Assembly (NCBI RefSeq): GCF_051020985.1
Contig: NC_135008.1
Span: 2,294,001 to 2,358,000, forward strand
Length of the DNA: 64,000 nt
Source: Nomia melanderi
Taxonomy: Eukaryota > Arthropoda > Insecta > Hymenoptera > Halictidae
Reading direction: 5' to 3'
A model generated the notes under the pieces. It saw nothing but the letters and a program-made list of their open reading frames with translations. It made no database searches and was not told the origin of the DNA. This document shows, in pieces, positions 34,501 to 46,659 of the stretch. The stretch's first letter is position 1. The number at the start of each line of letters is the position of its first letter. The translations under genes were made by a program, and so were the position numbers.

Positions 34501-35174
34501 CATTCCGCCGCAAAGAATTAATTTTCCATCCGGTTTGCCGATCGGGAATGCGAAAGAGCGTATCGCAATGGATCTATTTATTCGGCTGCCTGGTCGGAGC
34601 GTTCGTCGATTTTATCGAGGTTTTTGCTCGTTTAACGCTCTTATCTTCGTCTATGGGTTTAGCTCCTGTCGCGCGGCGTAACGAACTTTATTCGCCGTCC
34701 GCGACGAATGCAGGAGAAACCGGCGATCGTGCTCGGGAGCGACAAGAACGCGCCGCGCTGGAAAAGATATGCGCATAAGCGTGAGCAGAATGAATGTGCC
34801 CGCGGAGAAAGCGAACGGAATGGACGAACGAGTGTAACAGACGGCGAGCCGGGAACACGGGCTCGCGGGAAAATTCGTCGGCGACGGCGTATAGAATGAA
34901 ATTGTACTTTTATTCTCGACGCGACGCGCCGCTCTTCGAGTTCCGTTATCGGTTACCGTTCCGGCGCGTTCTTGCCGGCTGATACCGATCCGGAGACCGT
35001 TTAATCCCTTTTGTCGCGACAGTTAGATCGCGTATCATGATTCTCTACCGAATTTGGTTGTCGTTATTCGTTGACTTTCTGTTTCTATGGGGTTTCGGTT
35101 TTTTGTTTGGTGGTGAGCGGTTGGGTATAAGATTTTGAGTTTAGAGGACTTGGGGTTTGCAGGGGGACGCGTGG

Positions 35175-35620
35175 AAGATTGAAATGGGGATGGGGAAGTT
35201 GAATGTGGGAAGTGGGAAAGTTGGGAATTGATGGATTGAGAATGGGAAGGTTGAATATTGGAGAATTGAGAATGGGACGATTGAAAATGGAAGATTGGAG
35301 ATTGGAGAACTGAAAATAGGAAGATTGAAGATTAGAGAACTGAAAATGGGAAGATTGAAAATTGGAGAATTGACAATGGGATGGTTGAAAATGGGAAAAT
35401 TGAACAGTGGAGAATTGAAAATAGGAAGATTTAAAATTGGAGAACTGAAAATGGGAAGATTGAAACTTGGAGAACTAAAGAAGGGAAGATTGAAACTTAG
35501 ATAATTGAAAATAAGAAGGTCGAAGATTAGAGAATTGAACATGACAACACTGAAAATTGTACAACTAAAAATGAAAAGATTGAAAATTGGGAAACTAAAG
35601 ATTGAAAACAGAAGCCCAAG
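35175..35620. repeat. 15-bp minisatellite array
   Basis: About 28 units of the type AGAACTGAAAATGGG / AAGATTGAAAATTGG. Because 15 is a multiple of 3 it leaves long open frames in both directions (a 5-residue repeat such as L-K-I-G-E on the plus strand), which are artefacts. Confidence 0.85.
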
Positions 35621-36469
35621 TTCGACGTCTGAAATTTGAAATCTAAAACTTGTGACATACTTGAAACTAATCCAAGCAATTAAAATCGAACCATTACCAA
35701 GAGGTTCTGCATACCGTACTCCCCTCGAATCTAATACTCTCTCCTCGTCGATGAACATCCCCTGGCAACACTGGCCTGCACGATCTTCCTTTTTCCCTCG
35801 GTTAATCCGGTAAAAATACCGGCGCGGCGGGAACGATCTCGGCTCCGATAAGGGCCGTCGATTTTTTCGCGACTTGTTGGCCAGGAATCACGGATTTCCG
35901 GGGGATTCAAAGGATCCCGGATTGAAACCGTTCCAAGATAGTGCCGATGTAGATGGGAGTTAAACCGCACGGTCGGAGATACCATAAGCCATATTGGTTC
36001 AGCTCGGATCGAGTCCGAGTGCCGGCGAGCGACAGACTTCGCCGTGCGGATAAACGAAAATTGAAATAGAGTCACGGTTCCTAAATACCGCGGTTAGTTT
36101 CCCGCCAGAACGCGGGATGATCGATCGATCTCCATTCTCGGTGAACGGCTCTGGATTTCTAGAAAATTTTCGCGAGTCAGCTGCCAACCGAAAGTAGTCG
36201 GGCGAAACTTTTGTACGAAGTTTTCACGTGGAAACGGATGAGCTTCCTGTTTCTGCTTCCGGTTTACGAAACGATCCGAAAGTCTAGTACACAATAACAG
36301 TTCGGGAGGGTTGGAACACATTTGTCAATATTCCAACGGACGGTGTTTTCGAATTTTTGTGAAGAATGTCATGGAGTTTATTAGTTTGAAACTTGGTGAT
36401 TCACTGTGTGTCTACAGAAGATGTTCGTTTTCAAGTGAAAACACTTAGTTTCTCGGTTTCTATGTTTCT

Positions 36470-36800
36470 TCTTCTAAGGTTCCAAAATTTCAAATTTCCA
36501 AAGTTTAAATATTCTAGAGTTTAAACATTCCGAAGTTCAAAAATTTCAAAGCACCAAAGTTCAAAAATTTTAAAGTTACAAAGTTCCAAAGTACCAAAGC
36601 TCTAAAGCACCAAAGTTCAAAAACTCCAAAGTTCTAAAGTTCCAAAGCTCCAAAGTTCAAACATTCTAAGATTTCAAGGTTCTGAACTTCCAAAGTTCCA
36701 AAGTTCCAAATTTCAAACATTCTAAGATTTCAAGGTTCTAAACTTCCAAACTTCAAAACCTCCAAACTTCCAAAATCCCAAAATTCCAAAGCTCCAAGAA
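36470..36800. repeat. Degenerate TTCCAAAG-type simple repeat
   Basis: Irregular units around 8 to 10 bp (TTCCAAAG, TTCAAA, TTCTAAAG) cover about 330 bp. It is locally strand-biased, with few G on the plus strand. Confidence 0.8.
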
Positions 36801-37232
36801 CTCTAAGCCCACAGGCTTTCCGAACATGCACACCATCGCAATTCTGTACGAAAAAGTATAAACTAAATTCGATCATTTTAAACCGTCATGGCCAGTGGAG
36901 AACCGGAAGGAAGGGATGACGAGTTCCAGTGAAAAAGAAGTCGGTGCACGGAACGAGCCGCCACGGCCGATTGACTTCCCTCTGGATCTTCCGTCGGACG
37001 TGGCCGTGCTCCTTCGTAATCCTTCTTCCGCGTCGAGTGATTTTTTCCGAGCACCGTCTTTCCGAGTCCCTGCAATATCCCGTCGACCTCAGAAACTCAG
37101 GAACTTCTTCGGCAACAGGCTGCACGCTCGAGTTGCCAGCCACGTGGTCCCATTTACCGCAGGAGCGAGTAAAACGTTCGAAATTGGAGAGGCTCGCGAT
37201 CCTCGAACATGTTCGTTGGAAAAAGGTGCAGG

Positions 37233-37455
37233 TTAACCCTTTGAACTCTGTAGGCTCCAATACTGCACCAGTTGTAATATTAAATATTGCAATGAATCTT
37301 AAAGAAACTACCCTAAAATTATTCGATCTTCCATCAAAATTTTGTGCTAACAAGGAAAACAAAGATCGGAGAAATGTTGCATTTCTAATTCTCGCTAGGA
37401 ATACTATAAAAATTGCAGTTGCTGATAGATTAACAACTGGAGTGCTAAGGGTTGA
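37233..37455. mobile_element. Element D, full-length copy
   Basis: It begins TTAACCCTTTGAACTCTGTA and ends GGAGTGCTAAGGGTTGA. The interior CTTAAAGAAACTACCCTAAA is shared with copies at 51119 and 48571. It is 223 bp and non-coding. Confidence 0.7.
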
Positions 37456-37613
37456 AATCTGACAAGCGACCGACAGTAACTATGTACCACTAATATCAAT
37501 TTGGAAATGAATTATCTCAATCACATACCTAATGGAGCAAATAATTCGATCTACGAGACACAAGACAGTTAAGGGAGCAATCTTTGCGAATCTTGACCTT
37601 TGTACCTCCATTT

Positions 37614-37790
37614 CATTAGCAAATTGAATGCTGCGTCATTGCAACCCCTAACCAAAGGAAACTATCCTCCACTCGATCACACAATGATTTATTTGGAAAC
37701 ATTGTTGCATTATTTATAATATGGAAAACTATTTTCACTTAATCTATATCATAAATACTGCAGTAACAATAACGTCATTCAATCGAACTC
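37614..37790. mobile_element. Element E, decayed copy
   Basis: It resembles the E interior in order (TTGAATGCTGCGTCATTG, GTTGCATTATTTATAATATGG, GTCATTCAATCGAA) but has no clean termini. Confidence 0.35.
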
Positions 37791-38519
37791 CACACTCCAT
37801 TCGTCTCATACTCCGCACTTTGCTCCACGAAATCGTGCAGCATTCGAGTGAAGAAAATAGTTTCGACTGTCACGTAGTCGTGACGAGCACCGATCCATCG
37901 CGCGTTAAAAAACTTCTCGTTAAGGAACGCTGGAATGAATGAAGCGCCTCCAGCGATGATCGGCCTCATCAAAGGGGGAAAATGATGCAAGCGGCCTGCT
38001 AGAGGGGGTGGCGATGACTCATCGGTGAGTCAAGTCGCGAGAGAACCGAAAGAAAATCGAGGCAACGATTCGACTAATAGTCGCGTCGATGTTTGTGCAT
38101 TCGATAAGCGGCGTTTGAAAAAGGCAACGATCTCGTAACTCAGTCCGAGAGGCAATATGGAAGATCTACGGAGGCGCAGCGACAGCGGCACGCTTTCGTA
38201 TTTCATGCGGAACAGGTGGATATTGCTCTCCATGTATCACCGGCGCGGCGTTCCCGGTTTACCTTCAATCGCTCGCTCGCTATTTATTTCATCGACGCTT
38301 TTCGTTCCTTTTTCGCTATATTTGTGGCTCGTACGTCGCTCTTCCAGTAAGGGAATTTGACGTCTTTGAATACACGTTTCGCTGTGTTTACGAGCATGAC
38401 ACCATCTTTCTCAACTCCGATGCGGCTGCTTTGTCATCACGTCCCGTGCCGGATCACTTTAAGACTTTCCCTTCAGGCCGTATGGAGCATACGACCCACA
38501 TTTTTACAATCGACTGAAA

Positions 38520-38834
38520 TTAACCCCTTAACAGTTTTTTTTAAAAGAACCGGCGAAAGAAATCAATTTTGATATACTGCGCTTTTGTTCCATGGAAAAT
38601 CTATATTTTATTCTTGAATAAGTAAGTGTTACAGCTTACAATCCCATACCGGCTAATTTTCGGAGAACTGAGAAAAACTCAGATATCATATTGTTATGTA
38701 ATATATTTTAAATAGACAATCAATTCGAATCAAATGTTATATTTTTTTCAATGCTGTAGTAATTAGCGAAGTTGCACAGCTAAGTGTCTTTATATAAAAA
38801 CGAGATTTCTCGTTACCGGTACGCAATGTGTTAA
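38520..38834. mobile_element. TTAA-bounded AT-rich segment, possible element I
   Basis: It starts TTAACCCCTTAACAG and ends GGTACGCAATGTGTTAA. The terminal match is weak, so the boundaries could be coincidental. There is no coding capacity. Confidence 0.3.
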
Positions 38835-38849
38835 GAATGTGCGTATTAT

Positions 38850-38874
38850 GTGTGTGTGTCTGTGTGTGTGTGTT
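38850..38874. repeat. (GT)n microsatellite
   Basis: About twelve GT units with one interruption. Confidence 0.85.
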
Positions 38875-38879
38875 GTGTA

Positions 38880-40880
38880 TTCGAGGACTGCTCTGCGATG
38901 CCGCGACGTTTTCGACCGAACGAGGCAAAAAGAGAGAGGCAGGTCGAAAGTCAGTCGGTGACGAGTGCCTGTGCGGAGACGAAGTTTTTGACGACGACGA
39001 AATAAATCCTGATACTCGTGGCCGCAGCGTCTCGTTGGAAGAAGGAGCTATCGGCGGCCAACGGAGCGTAGCGTTGTCGGTGCCATTACCGTTTCGGATC
39101 CCCGGGCAACCGTGCCTTCCGAACAATTGCGCGGGGAGATAAGATGCGAGAAGAAATTGAGCGGCTTCGCTAAAAAATGCGTCCACCGTTGGGAAGAGTG
39201 GATTACCGGAACGGGGGAGGATAAAACATAGGGCAAAGACGGTCGGCTGTAAGTTGCGGTGAAGGGAAGACCTCTTCGCGGTTGTAATACGGCTTCCGAT
39301 AGGGTTCGACTCCTCGTTCGGCGTTCCTTCTTTCGCGGCTCGCTTTTTCCCTGCCTTCTTTTCAACACCGATCGCCGCCCGTGCGATTTAACTGCGCGAG
39401 AATGTCCCGGAACTGTTAACACCTCCAACAATGTTTCAACCTCGCGATGAAGATTTTAAATGGAATTCGACAAGGGTGAAAATGATTTAATTAACGAGAA
39501 GCATTTTTGCAAGGTAATGTTTCCTCTAATTTTTAAGGGAAGCGAATACACCACGTAAACCGGGCAATTCTCACGATACGTTGCACTTAGCGAAATGCTG
39601 GGACTACGAAGACCGCCAGCGAGTCGCAAGTTGGTAGCAAGCGTGCTTTGAACGTCCTTGCGAAAGCTCTCGTCAGGTACGGGCCAGCTGTAAGCATGAA
39701 AATGAGACCAGCTTTTTCTGCTGCCTCTCGTCTCCTTTTCTTTTTCATCGTTTTCTTCGCCTGCTTATGCCGCGGCCGTGTACGTCGTCGACGGCGCGGA
39801 CCGGGCGTACGTGACCCGCGAAACTGGCAGTATTTTCCTAGGACAATGCTTTCCCAATTTCGAGGGCTCGCCCGTGCAACGAACGCGCGCCAGTCAATAA
39901 TTCAGGCTCCTCGGACAATGTCCGTCGCGGCGACGACCACGTCCGACGATAAGAAGCGATCTTGCCATTTTCGTTCCGACGAAACGCGGAAGTACGTGAT
40001 CCTGCATTTTTCAGGCTCGTTGGAAATTCTTGCACACGGCGGGGCGATTTTCGCGCGCGAGATGGACTTTACTGCTGCGCCGGGCAGCCGCCATCTTGTC
40101 GCTCGGTAGAGTCGAGGAGCTAATAGTACTCCGCGACTGCCCGAACGAAATTTTCGGAACTGTTTAACTCCTTGTGATCGGAACTCTTCTTGTCTTTCAG
40201 TTTGGAACTTGGGACAGCTTTGTTTTATGCAGTAATACTTTGATATTGCAATTTAACAGTATTGTGTAACATATTGTGTATTTATATCGTGAATAGTTGC
40301 AACAGGAATTGGTAGAATACTTAATTATTGGAATAGAATTGAGTATCGAGTGTCTTGACATAGGTTCACATGTTTTCGTGCTAATTTTATGAGACGAATC
40401 GTGTAAAGTTCGTTAAATTACAGGTTTTTGCTTTATTTCTTTCGTTCAGTTCGTGCAAGTACGGATCCAGCGCAGCTGCCGCGTAAGGTTCCGCTTTTAT
40501 TCTTCGTTGCCCCCTAATCTGAGACGCAAGCGTTGTCCCATCTTCCGGACAGTAGTGTCCAGGAAGCCGCGGTATTATTTCACGCGCGGCCGCCCGGCAT
40601 TTTTCACCGCTTTATCTGAAATCGTGATTCACTGTATTCCACGGGACACACGCGGAGATACGGAGCATTTCCTGCGGAACGAAGGAGCCCTCCATTTTCT
40701 CGTGACGTCGCATCAGAGGCTAGTCTTTATCCGCGCGGACGCGGAGACTAAAAACGCCATCCGGATCGGCGGAGCGTGAGATCGCGGATCGGGTCGCGCG
40801 TTCTGGTAAACACATGCGTGTTCGGCCGCGAACGCGTTGAGTAGAAGGCTCTTGCCTCGATCTCTTTGAGAGTCGTTGAT
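38880..40880. other. Mostly unique CpG-rich DNA, no gene recognised
   Basis: Several open frames of 100 to 150 codons overlap on both strands. One at 39648-40109 (plus) has a hydrophobic run near residue 30 followed by a basic run, but no family is recognisable and there are no clear splice signals. A TTAACTCC-type terminus near 40164 hints at an H-like fragment. Confidence 0.3.
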
Positions 40881-41230
40881 TAAGATGCTTAGATTCTCAG
40901 ATTCTTAGATTCTTAGATTCTTAGATTCTTAGATTCTTAGGTTCTTAGATTTTTCAGATTTTTTAGACTCTTAAATTCTTAGATTCTTAGATTTTTTAGA
41001 TTCTTAGATTCTTAGATTCTTAGATTCTTAGATTCTTAGATTCTTAGATTCTTAGATTCTCAGATTTTTTAGATTTTTTAGATTTTTTAGATTTTTTAGA
41101 TTTTTTAGATTTTTTAGATTTTTTAGATTTTTTAGACTCTTAGACTCTTAGACTCTTAGATTCTTAGATTCTTAGATTCTCAGATTTTTTTGACTCTTAG
41201 AGTCCTAGATTCTAGATTCCCAGATTTCTA
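40881..41230. repeat. AGATTCTT / AGATTTTTT simple array
   Basis: Units of 8 bp (AGATTCTT) flank a central block (41062 to about 41134) of 9-bp units AGATTTTTT, and mixed ACTCTTAG units follow. The T-tracts are regularly spaced. Confidence 0.9.
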
Positions 41231-42230
41231 GATCACTTCGCGAAACGAATACTGCAACAATTTCGCGCTGCAGATCAACTACTCGATTTCTCAGTCACCA
41301 CCCCCTCTTCCACAGAGAATATATTAGTCGTCCAAAGTGTAAGGATCATTAACACCGAGTTCGTTACACGCGAATAACGATGCAAGGGTAATTTTGGACC
41401 TGATTTCACTGCGCTCCTTCAGCGTGGCCCTCGAAAATCCCGCGAAGGAATCCGTCGATGGGCGTTCCGATGACGCGAAAACTAATTTTAACGCGGTTCT
41501 TCGATCCGTCGGTGGCCGCGATTGATGCACCGTTTCTCTTTTTTACACGATTAACGATGGATTTTTAAACAGTGACCGCGGCGGGCGCCGTTCCGATACC
41601 CGCGGCGATTTTATTTGCCCGAGGTTCGAGGACGCGTACTCGCGGAATTGCATCGCGGAAAATTGATAGCGAACACGCCGGCTGCGAGCGGCAATGATAT
41701 TTCGGTCGCGCGTCAAGGGCCGCACAAAGGGATCGCCGGTGTGGAAATGAAAAATCCCGGCTAAACGTGCACGATTCCCGAAACAAAGGGATTGGCCCGG
41801 AAAATCCATGGGAATTCGGCTCGCGAATCGATCGTCCGTGCGGATCGTCATCGTGCATACGTGAAATCGCAAGGGCATGTGTCCGGCTGAGGGTAAAACT
41901 ATCGCGAGTTTCCATTGGGAATGATTTTCACTAGTGGACAGTGCGTTGGGGACGACCAGTTGATAGTATTATACAATTTATCATCATTATATAGCAGCGT
42001 CCACTTCCGACAAATGAGAAATATCACTCCAGTGACGAATCACGAGTATCCAACAATATTGTCAAACTCATCGTCATTGCAACAGTATCCACTTGATGAA
42101 AGGAATTATCTAAACAACTAATCACAGTGATAATATCATTATCAAATTTATCGTGATTTCTATAGTACGCACTAGCGAGAAAGCAAAGAAATTGTTCAAA
42201 CTATCCAAATGACTATCCAGTATTTCCAAG

Positions 42231-42410
42231 TTCATTACCATTCTCAAGGCAGTGCTCGTGGAAAACGAGAGAAACTCCCGACTAATTGATCAGAGCGGCT
42301 ATGCAGCAGCATTTTCAAGTTCATTACCATTCTGAAAGCGGCGCCCACTCGCGAAAAACGAGAGAAACTCTCGGCTAATTGATCAGACGGCGTTTGAGCG
42401 CAGTATCCGC
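42231..42410. repeat. 89-bp tandem duplication
   Basis: Two copies start at 42231 and 42320 with TTCATTACCATTCT. Both contain AAAACGAGAGAAACTC and CTAATTGATCAGA. Confidence 0.85.
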
Positions 42411-42934
42411 TCGCGGAAAGTGCTGTCCGAAGCGACTCCGGATAGTTTTCCTCTGAAACGAACGGGTTCTTTAACGCGAACGCGGCGAATCCCGACGACC
42501 GGCGAGCCGAGCGCAGAAAAGGTACCATCCGCGCTGAGTTATGACAAGCCTGGGCTACGCCATTGGCGGAACATATGCGGATCGTATCCGTACAAGAACG
42601 TTCATCAGCGGCGCGCACACTGGCGGACCGCTCGTTCCCTCGACACACGCGCTTCTGTGTTCTCTGCCGGCCAGCCGGATCAACAACCGGACGCGTTCCT
42701 CGGCCAGCTCCAGCTTCTTTCGCGTTCCAGCGATTTCGTGCTGGTGCGTCGCCGAGACCTTCGAGCGAATGTATTTAAAACAGCGTTGGCCTAGCTCTAA
42801 CCCTCTCAGCGGGGAATACTCTCGGCCGAAACGTTCCTCGTGGGCGGAATATTTTTGTTTGCTCGTCCGAACATCGGTGAATTATATTAATTCGTACGAT
42901 TGAGTAAGTTGTAATTAAAGTTAATTATAATTCC

Positions 42935-43176
42935 TCAGTTTTATTAAATTGAATAACGCTGGGAAACGTGTATATTAATTTTGTACAATTATAATTGAGC
43001 TCAGAAGCCATTGCGGTGAGTCTAGGTAACAATTGAGGAAATTCATGTTTTGGCTTCTGAAATTATTATGCAACATATTCAAAAGTTATATAATATAGAA
43101 AAATATACAATATAGCTATACAAAGTTATTGAAAGCTACACAAATCCTTGAATAATTACAAAGTACATTATTTACT
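42935..43176 (+). repeat. Repeat F, copy 1, with conserved hairpin
   Basis: 242 bp sharing GAATAACGCTGGGAAACGTG and TTATTGAAAGCTA with the copy at 46031. It contains CAGAAGCCA at 43002-43010 and its exact complement TGGCTTCTG at 43051-43059. Confidence 0.85.
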
Positions 43177-43224
43177 CCATTAAAATCGAACATCAGGAAA
43201 TATCCAAAAATCCACTTAACTCGA

Positions 43225-43412
43225 TTAACACTAGAACTAGTACCAGTCAAAATGACTGGTTTCGATTCGTTTGTTTCGCAGTTACTAATACCTTAAAAGC
43301 ATCTCTTGCTCTAAAAATATCTCTTCAAGTTAGTTTCACAAAGTATCGTCTTCGTCTCATCAGAAAATGTTAAAATATTTCTAACGAAAAACTTCCGAGT
43401 GCAAAGGGTTAA
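43225..43412. mobile_element. Element C fragment joined to the end of element A
   Basis: It starts TTAACACTAGAACTAGTAC with the palindrome CCAGTCAAAATGACTGG at 43243-43259. Near 43319 it changes to the A terminal part, ending AACTTCCGAGTGCAAAGGG then TTAA at 43409-43412. Confidence 0.55.
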
Positions 43413-44951
43413 CGTTATTCCAAGGTTGTATAATTTACAAACAAGCCGAAACTCCAAGAAAATAGAACGTCCTCCCTACTTCCATCGAACCTTTCCTCGA
43501 GTTACCTAGATCGCTGCCGGCGACACGGCAGTCACTCGCGTTAACTGCCAGCAGCGGTCACGCGATTTTCCGTGTTTCCCGAGCATCCGAGCAGCCAGCT
43601 ACTCGCGGTAGCAGCGGCGGCCGCTTCGAATTCGACGACTAAATTAAGCAGAAGTCGCGAACACGTTGCTCGCATAAAATTCAGCGCGAGTCGCGGGCGA
43701 GCATCCCCGGGACACACGCGCGCGAACATGTGGCGGCGGCCTCCTCCTTTTCTCTCGTTTTCCTCTGTTGCTGCGTGTCCGCCTCCTCGCGTCCTCTCCT
43801 CTCCCATTTCTTCGGCGACTGGTTCATTCCGAGCGAAGTCCTGCGTCGGGTTAGTACCGTTTCAAACAGCCGGCGTGAAAGAACTCGATGACCCGCGAAC
43901 ACGCGCGCGCGCGCGCGGCCTCTAATCGCGATTCGTTCCGGGAGAGTCGCGCAGGCTCGTCGCTCGGGAAATTTCCCATTTCCGGAGCGAGGCGACGCGA
44001 AAATTTCCGCACGATCACGGGCGAGCCTCGCTCGATCGACCGTTCGTATTGCTCCGGCGGCTCGAATTTCGATCGCTGAGTTTAGATTCTGCGAAAATCG
44101 GCAACTTTCGAAGTGGAGCTCGGATCTTCATCAAAATCTGCTGATTTTATTGACTCTGTCTTCTCTGTGGTTCCTCGACGCGAGACACGTTGCGGAAATG
44201 TGGTTGACGTAGACGTTCGGAAGTTCGCACAACGGCTTTTATATCGTTTCCTCTCGTCGAAGAAGTTGTTTCGAGGAGGTTGCGATCGAGAGAGAAGGAA
44301 GACCGATGAGGGATCGGCGAGGATCGTCGGAGATCGAACGAGCGAGGAGGAGAGTCGTTCCGCGAAGCGCCAGGGAGCATTTTACCCGGAAAGATATGGC
44401 GGCCCGTTAGGATCACGTGCGCGACGCGTAATAGAATCAACGGACGGGCGTCCCTCGAATATTAAGAATCGTCGGACAATTATCGAAGAAGGGGGCGGGG
44501 GCCGGGAGGAATAATAAAGCTTGTTGCTCGAGCGACGGTGTCCGCGTACACGGCGTACGTGCCTGAAATGCGGGACGAGCGGCCCGCCGGCAACATTGTT
44601 CCGCGTCCATTCGTGCGAACGACGCCGGAGCTTCTCCCGTGCCTCTCCGAATTTCGATCGTGGCTGAAATCGCGCGCGATTTGCCGCGGCGATCGGACTT
44701 ACCTGGCTCGGGACGAGGAACGCGAAACGTGTCGGCGCGCGTCGCTGATAGTCGCGGGACTTTGGAGCTTCGAATATTACTTCGGGGGAGGAATGCGACG
44801 CTAATTAGAATGCGGTGCCGATTGTTGTGGGGTTTTGATGGTTCGAATGTTTCTCGGGGGCGGGATCATCGGGATGAACTGGAACGCGGGATTTTGGGGC
44901 TTGGACTGTTTGTTGGGAGAAGACGATACGAATTGCGAGTTGGGAGAATTG
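43413..44951. other. CpG-rich block, no gene established
   Basis: It contains many short arginine-rich chance frames. A strong minus-strand donor pattern, CCAG/GTAAGT, reads leftward at about 44707-44698 and could end a minus-strand exon, but I could not find a coding frame or acceptor to go with it. Confidence 0.3.
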
Positions 44952-45330
44952 AAACGCGTTGAAGTCGCGTCACTTTGAATTTTTGAACATCAAGCGAGAA
45001 CATTGTGGAACGAATCGAAAGGAGAACAGTCGCGTGATCTTGAGTTTTTGAATGTCAATCGATAGGAAAAGTAATACGAAGTTGGAACGCGTCGCGAATA
45101 GTCGCGTCACTTTGAATTTTTGAACATCAAGCGAGAACATTGTGGAACGAATCGAAAGGAGAACAGTCGCGTGATCTTGAGTTTCCGAATATCAATCGAA
45201 AGGAAAAATAACACGAGACAAATTGGAACGCGTCGCGAATAGTGAGATATCGATGCTATGAATATTACTCGAGAGCAACATCGCGAAACGAATTGGAACG
45301 CGTCGAGAAAATTGAAACTCAATATGAACG
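44952..45330. repeat. 137-bp tandem array, about 2.7 copies
   Basis: Copies start with CACTTTGAATTTTTGAACAT at 44971 and 45108, and a decayed third follows near 45240. Shared internal blocks include GAACGAATCGAAAGGAGAAC and TTGGAACGCGTCGCGAATAG. Confidence 0.85.
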
Positions 45331-46030
45331 TTCGTATGATTTCGAGTTTCCTAATATCAATCGAAAGACAGAAGCACCGTAGATACTTGCTTGATTTCTT
45401 ACGAATATCACTTTGAAGCAGAAGTAGCGCCAGAATAATCAGGTTATCAATACCCGCGAGGCTTCTATTCGTGCAATATCACCGAAGAAGAGAGGCAAAG
45501 CGAAAGGAATCGACTCCGAACGGCTCGAACCTCGGAATACCACTCGAGACGCGCGCAATCGAGTCGAGTCGCATTTCGCCGAAGACAAAACGCGCCTCGG
45601 AGCTGAAAGATCTCACGAAAAGAACCGTTCCTCGGGATTCCGGAGGACGCCTCCGCGAATCCGGTCCTGGCGGACGTAGACGGCTCGCAGCGAAACGGAC
45701 GTCGAGGACGCGCGGGAAGGGAAATAAAAGGGGAACGCCACGGATGATAACGGGAAGTTTAAAGGACGCGCAGAATTCCGGGCTGGAGGGTGGCGAGAGC
45801 GGAGCACGGAATGAAAACTGGGATTTGATATCGCGCCGCGAGACGAGAATTCCTTCGGAGAATTCCTTTCGACCGAAATCGCGCGTGTTCCGAGGGTTGC
45901 CGCGACGCGCTCGGGGGACGCGTGGGATTTCGAGCTGTTCGCTTTGGCGGAAGGATTTCTGGAGGAGCGTCGAATCTACTACGTTAAGCGAAAACAACGG
46001 AAGCCGTACGGAACCGTCGTGATTTGCGCT
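45331..46030. other. CpG-rich block with long chance frames on both strands
   Basis: Frames of 183 codons (plus) and 172 codons (minus) overlap almost completely. Both are rich in arginine and serine, and neither has a domain. No gene is called. Confidence 0.35.
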
Positions 46031-46278
46031 TCAGTTTTACTAAATTGAATAACGCTGGGAAACGTGTATATTAATCTCGTAGACTTGTAATTGAGTCGCT
46101 CAGAAGCCACTGCGGTGAGTCCAGATAATAACAATTGAGAAAACTCATGTTTTGGCTTCTGTGATTATTACACAACACATTCGAAAGCTATGCAATATAG
46201 AAAAATATACAATATGGATATACAAAGTTATTGAAAGCTATACAAATCCTTGAATAATAACAAAGCACATTATTTACT
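46031..46278 (+). repeat. Repeat F, copy 2, with conserved hairpin
   Basis: 248 bp, in the same orientation as the copy 3.1 kb to the left, with scattered substitutions and small indels. The hairpin arms CAGAAGCCA (46101-46109) and TGGCTTCTG (46153-46161) are unchanged although the loop differs in sequence and length. Confidence 0.85.
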
Positions 46279-46659
46279 GGTTTCGATCAAATGACTGAAT
46301 CTTGAAGAAACTATTATTAACCTTCTATTATTAATTATTAGATCTTTATTAGATCGAAGGTATGTTATAGTATTTTTCATTTTCACTAGAGATACCATAA
46401 AAATTAGTCGCAGTTGCTGATTACAAAACCATCTGCAGTTCTAAGTGTTAAAATATTGTTGCGTAACGAATCATTAAAACAAAGGATTGATGAAACTAGT
46501 ACTATTACCAACGGTGCCAACGAAGAATATAATAAAATAATCAAATAAACGAGGGACAATTAAACGGTTCCAGACAAAAGTGCAGTGAAATGATACGACG
46601 ACGCGTCGCGATAAGTTGACAGTCCTGCCGCGTAGCGTAGAAAATCGGTAGACGCAGCG

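Noticed and set aside
35141..35758. 205-codon minus-strand frame rich in Phe-Asn-Leu-Pro-Ile
   Set aside because: It is translation of a 15-bp minisatellite, whose length preserves frame.
39648..40109. 153-codon plus-strand frame with a hydrophobic run
   Set aside because: The hydrophobic segment is internal and is followed by a poly-Arg run typical of CpG-rich chance frames; no homologue recognised.
45471..46022. 183-codon plus and 172-codon minus frames
   Set aside because: They overlap on opposite strands in stop-poor CpG-rich DNA and both are Arg/Ser-rich.
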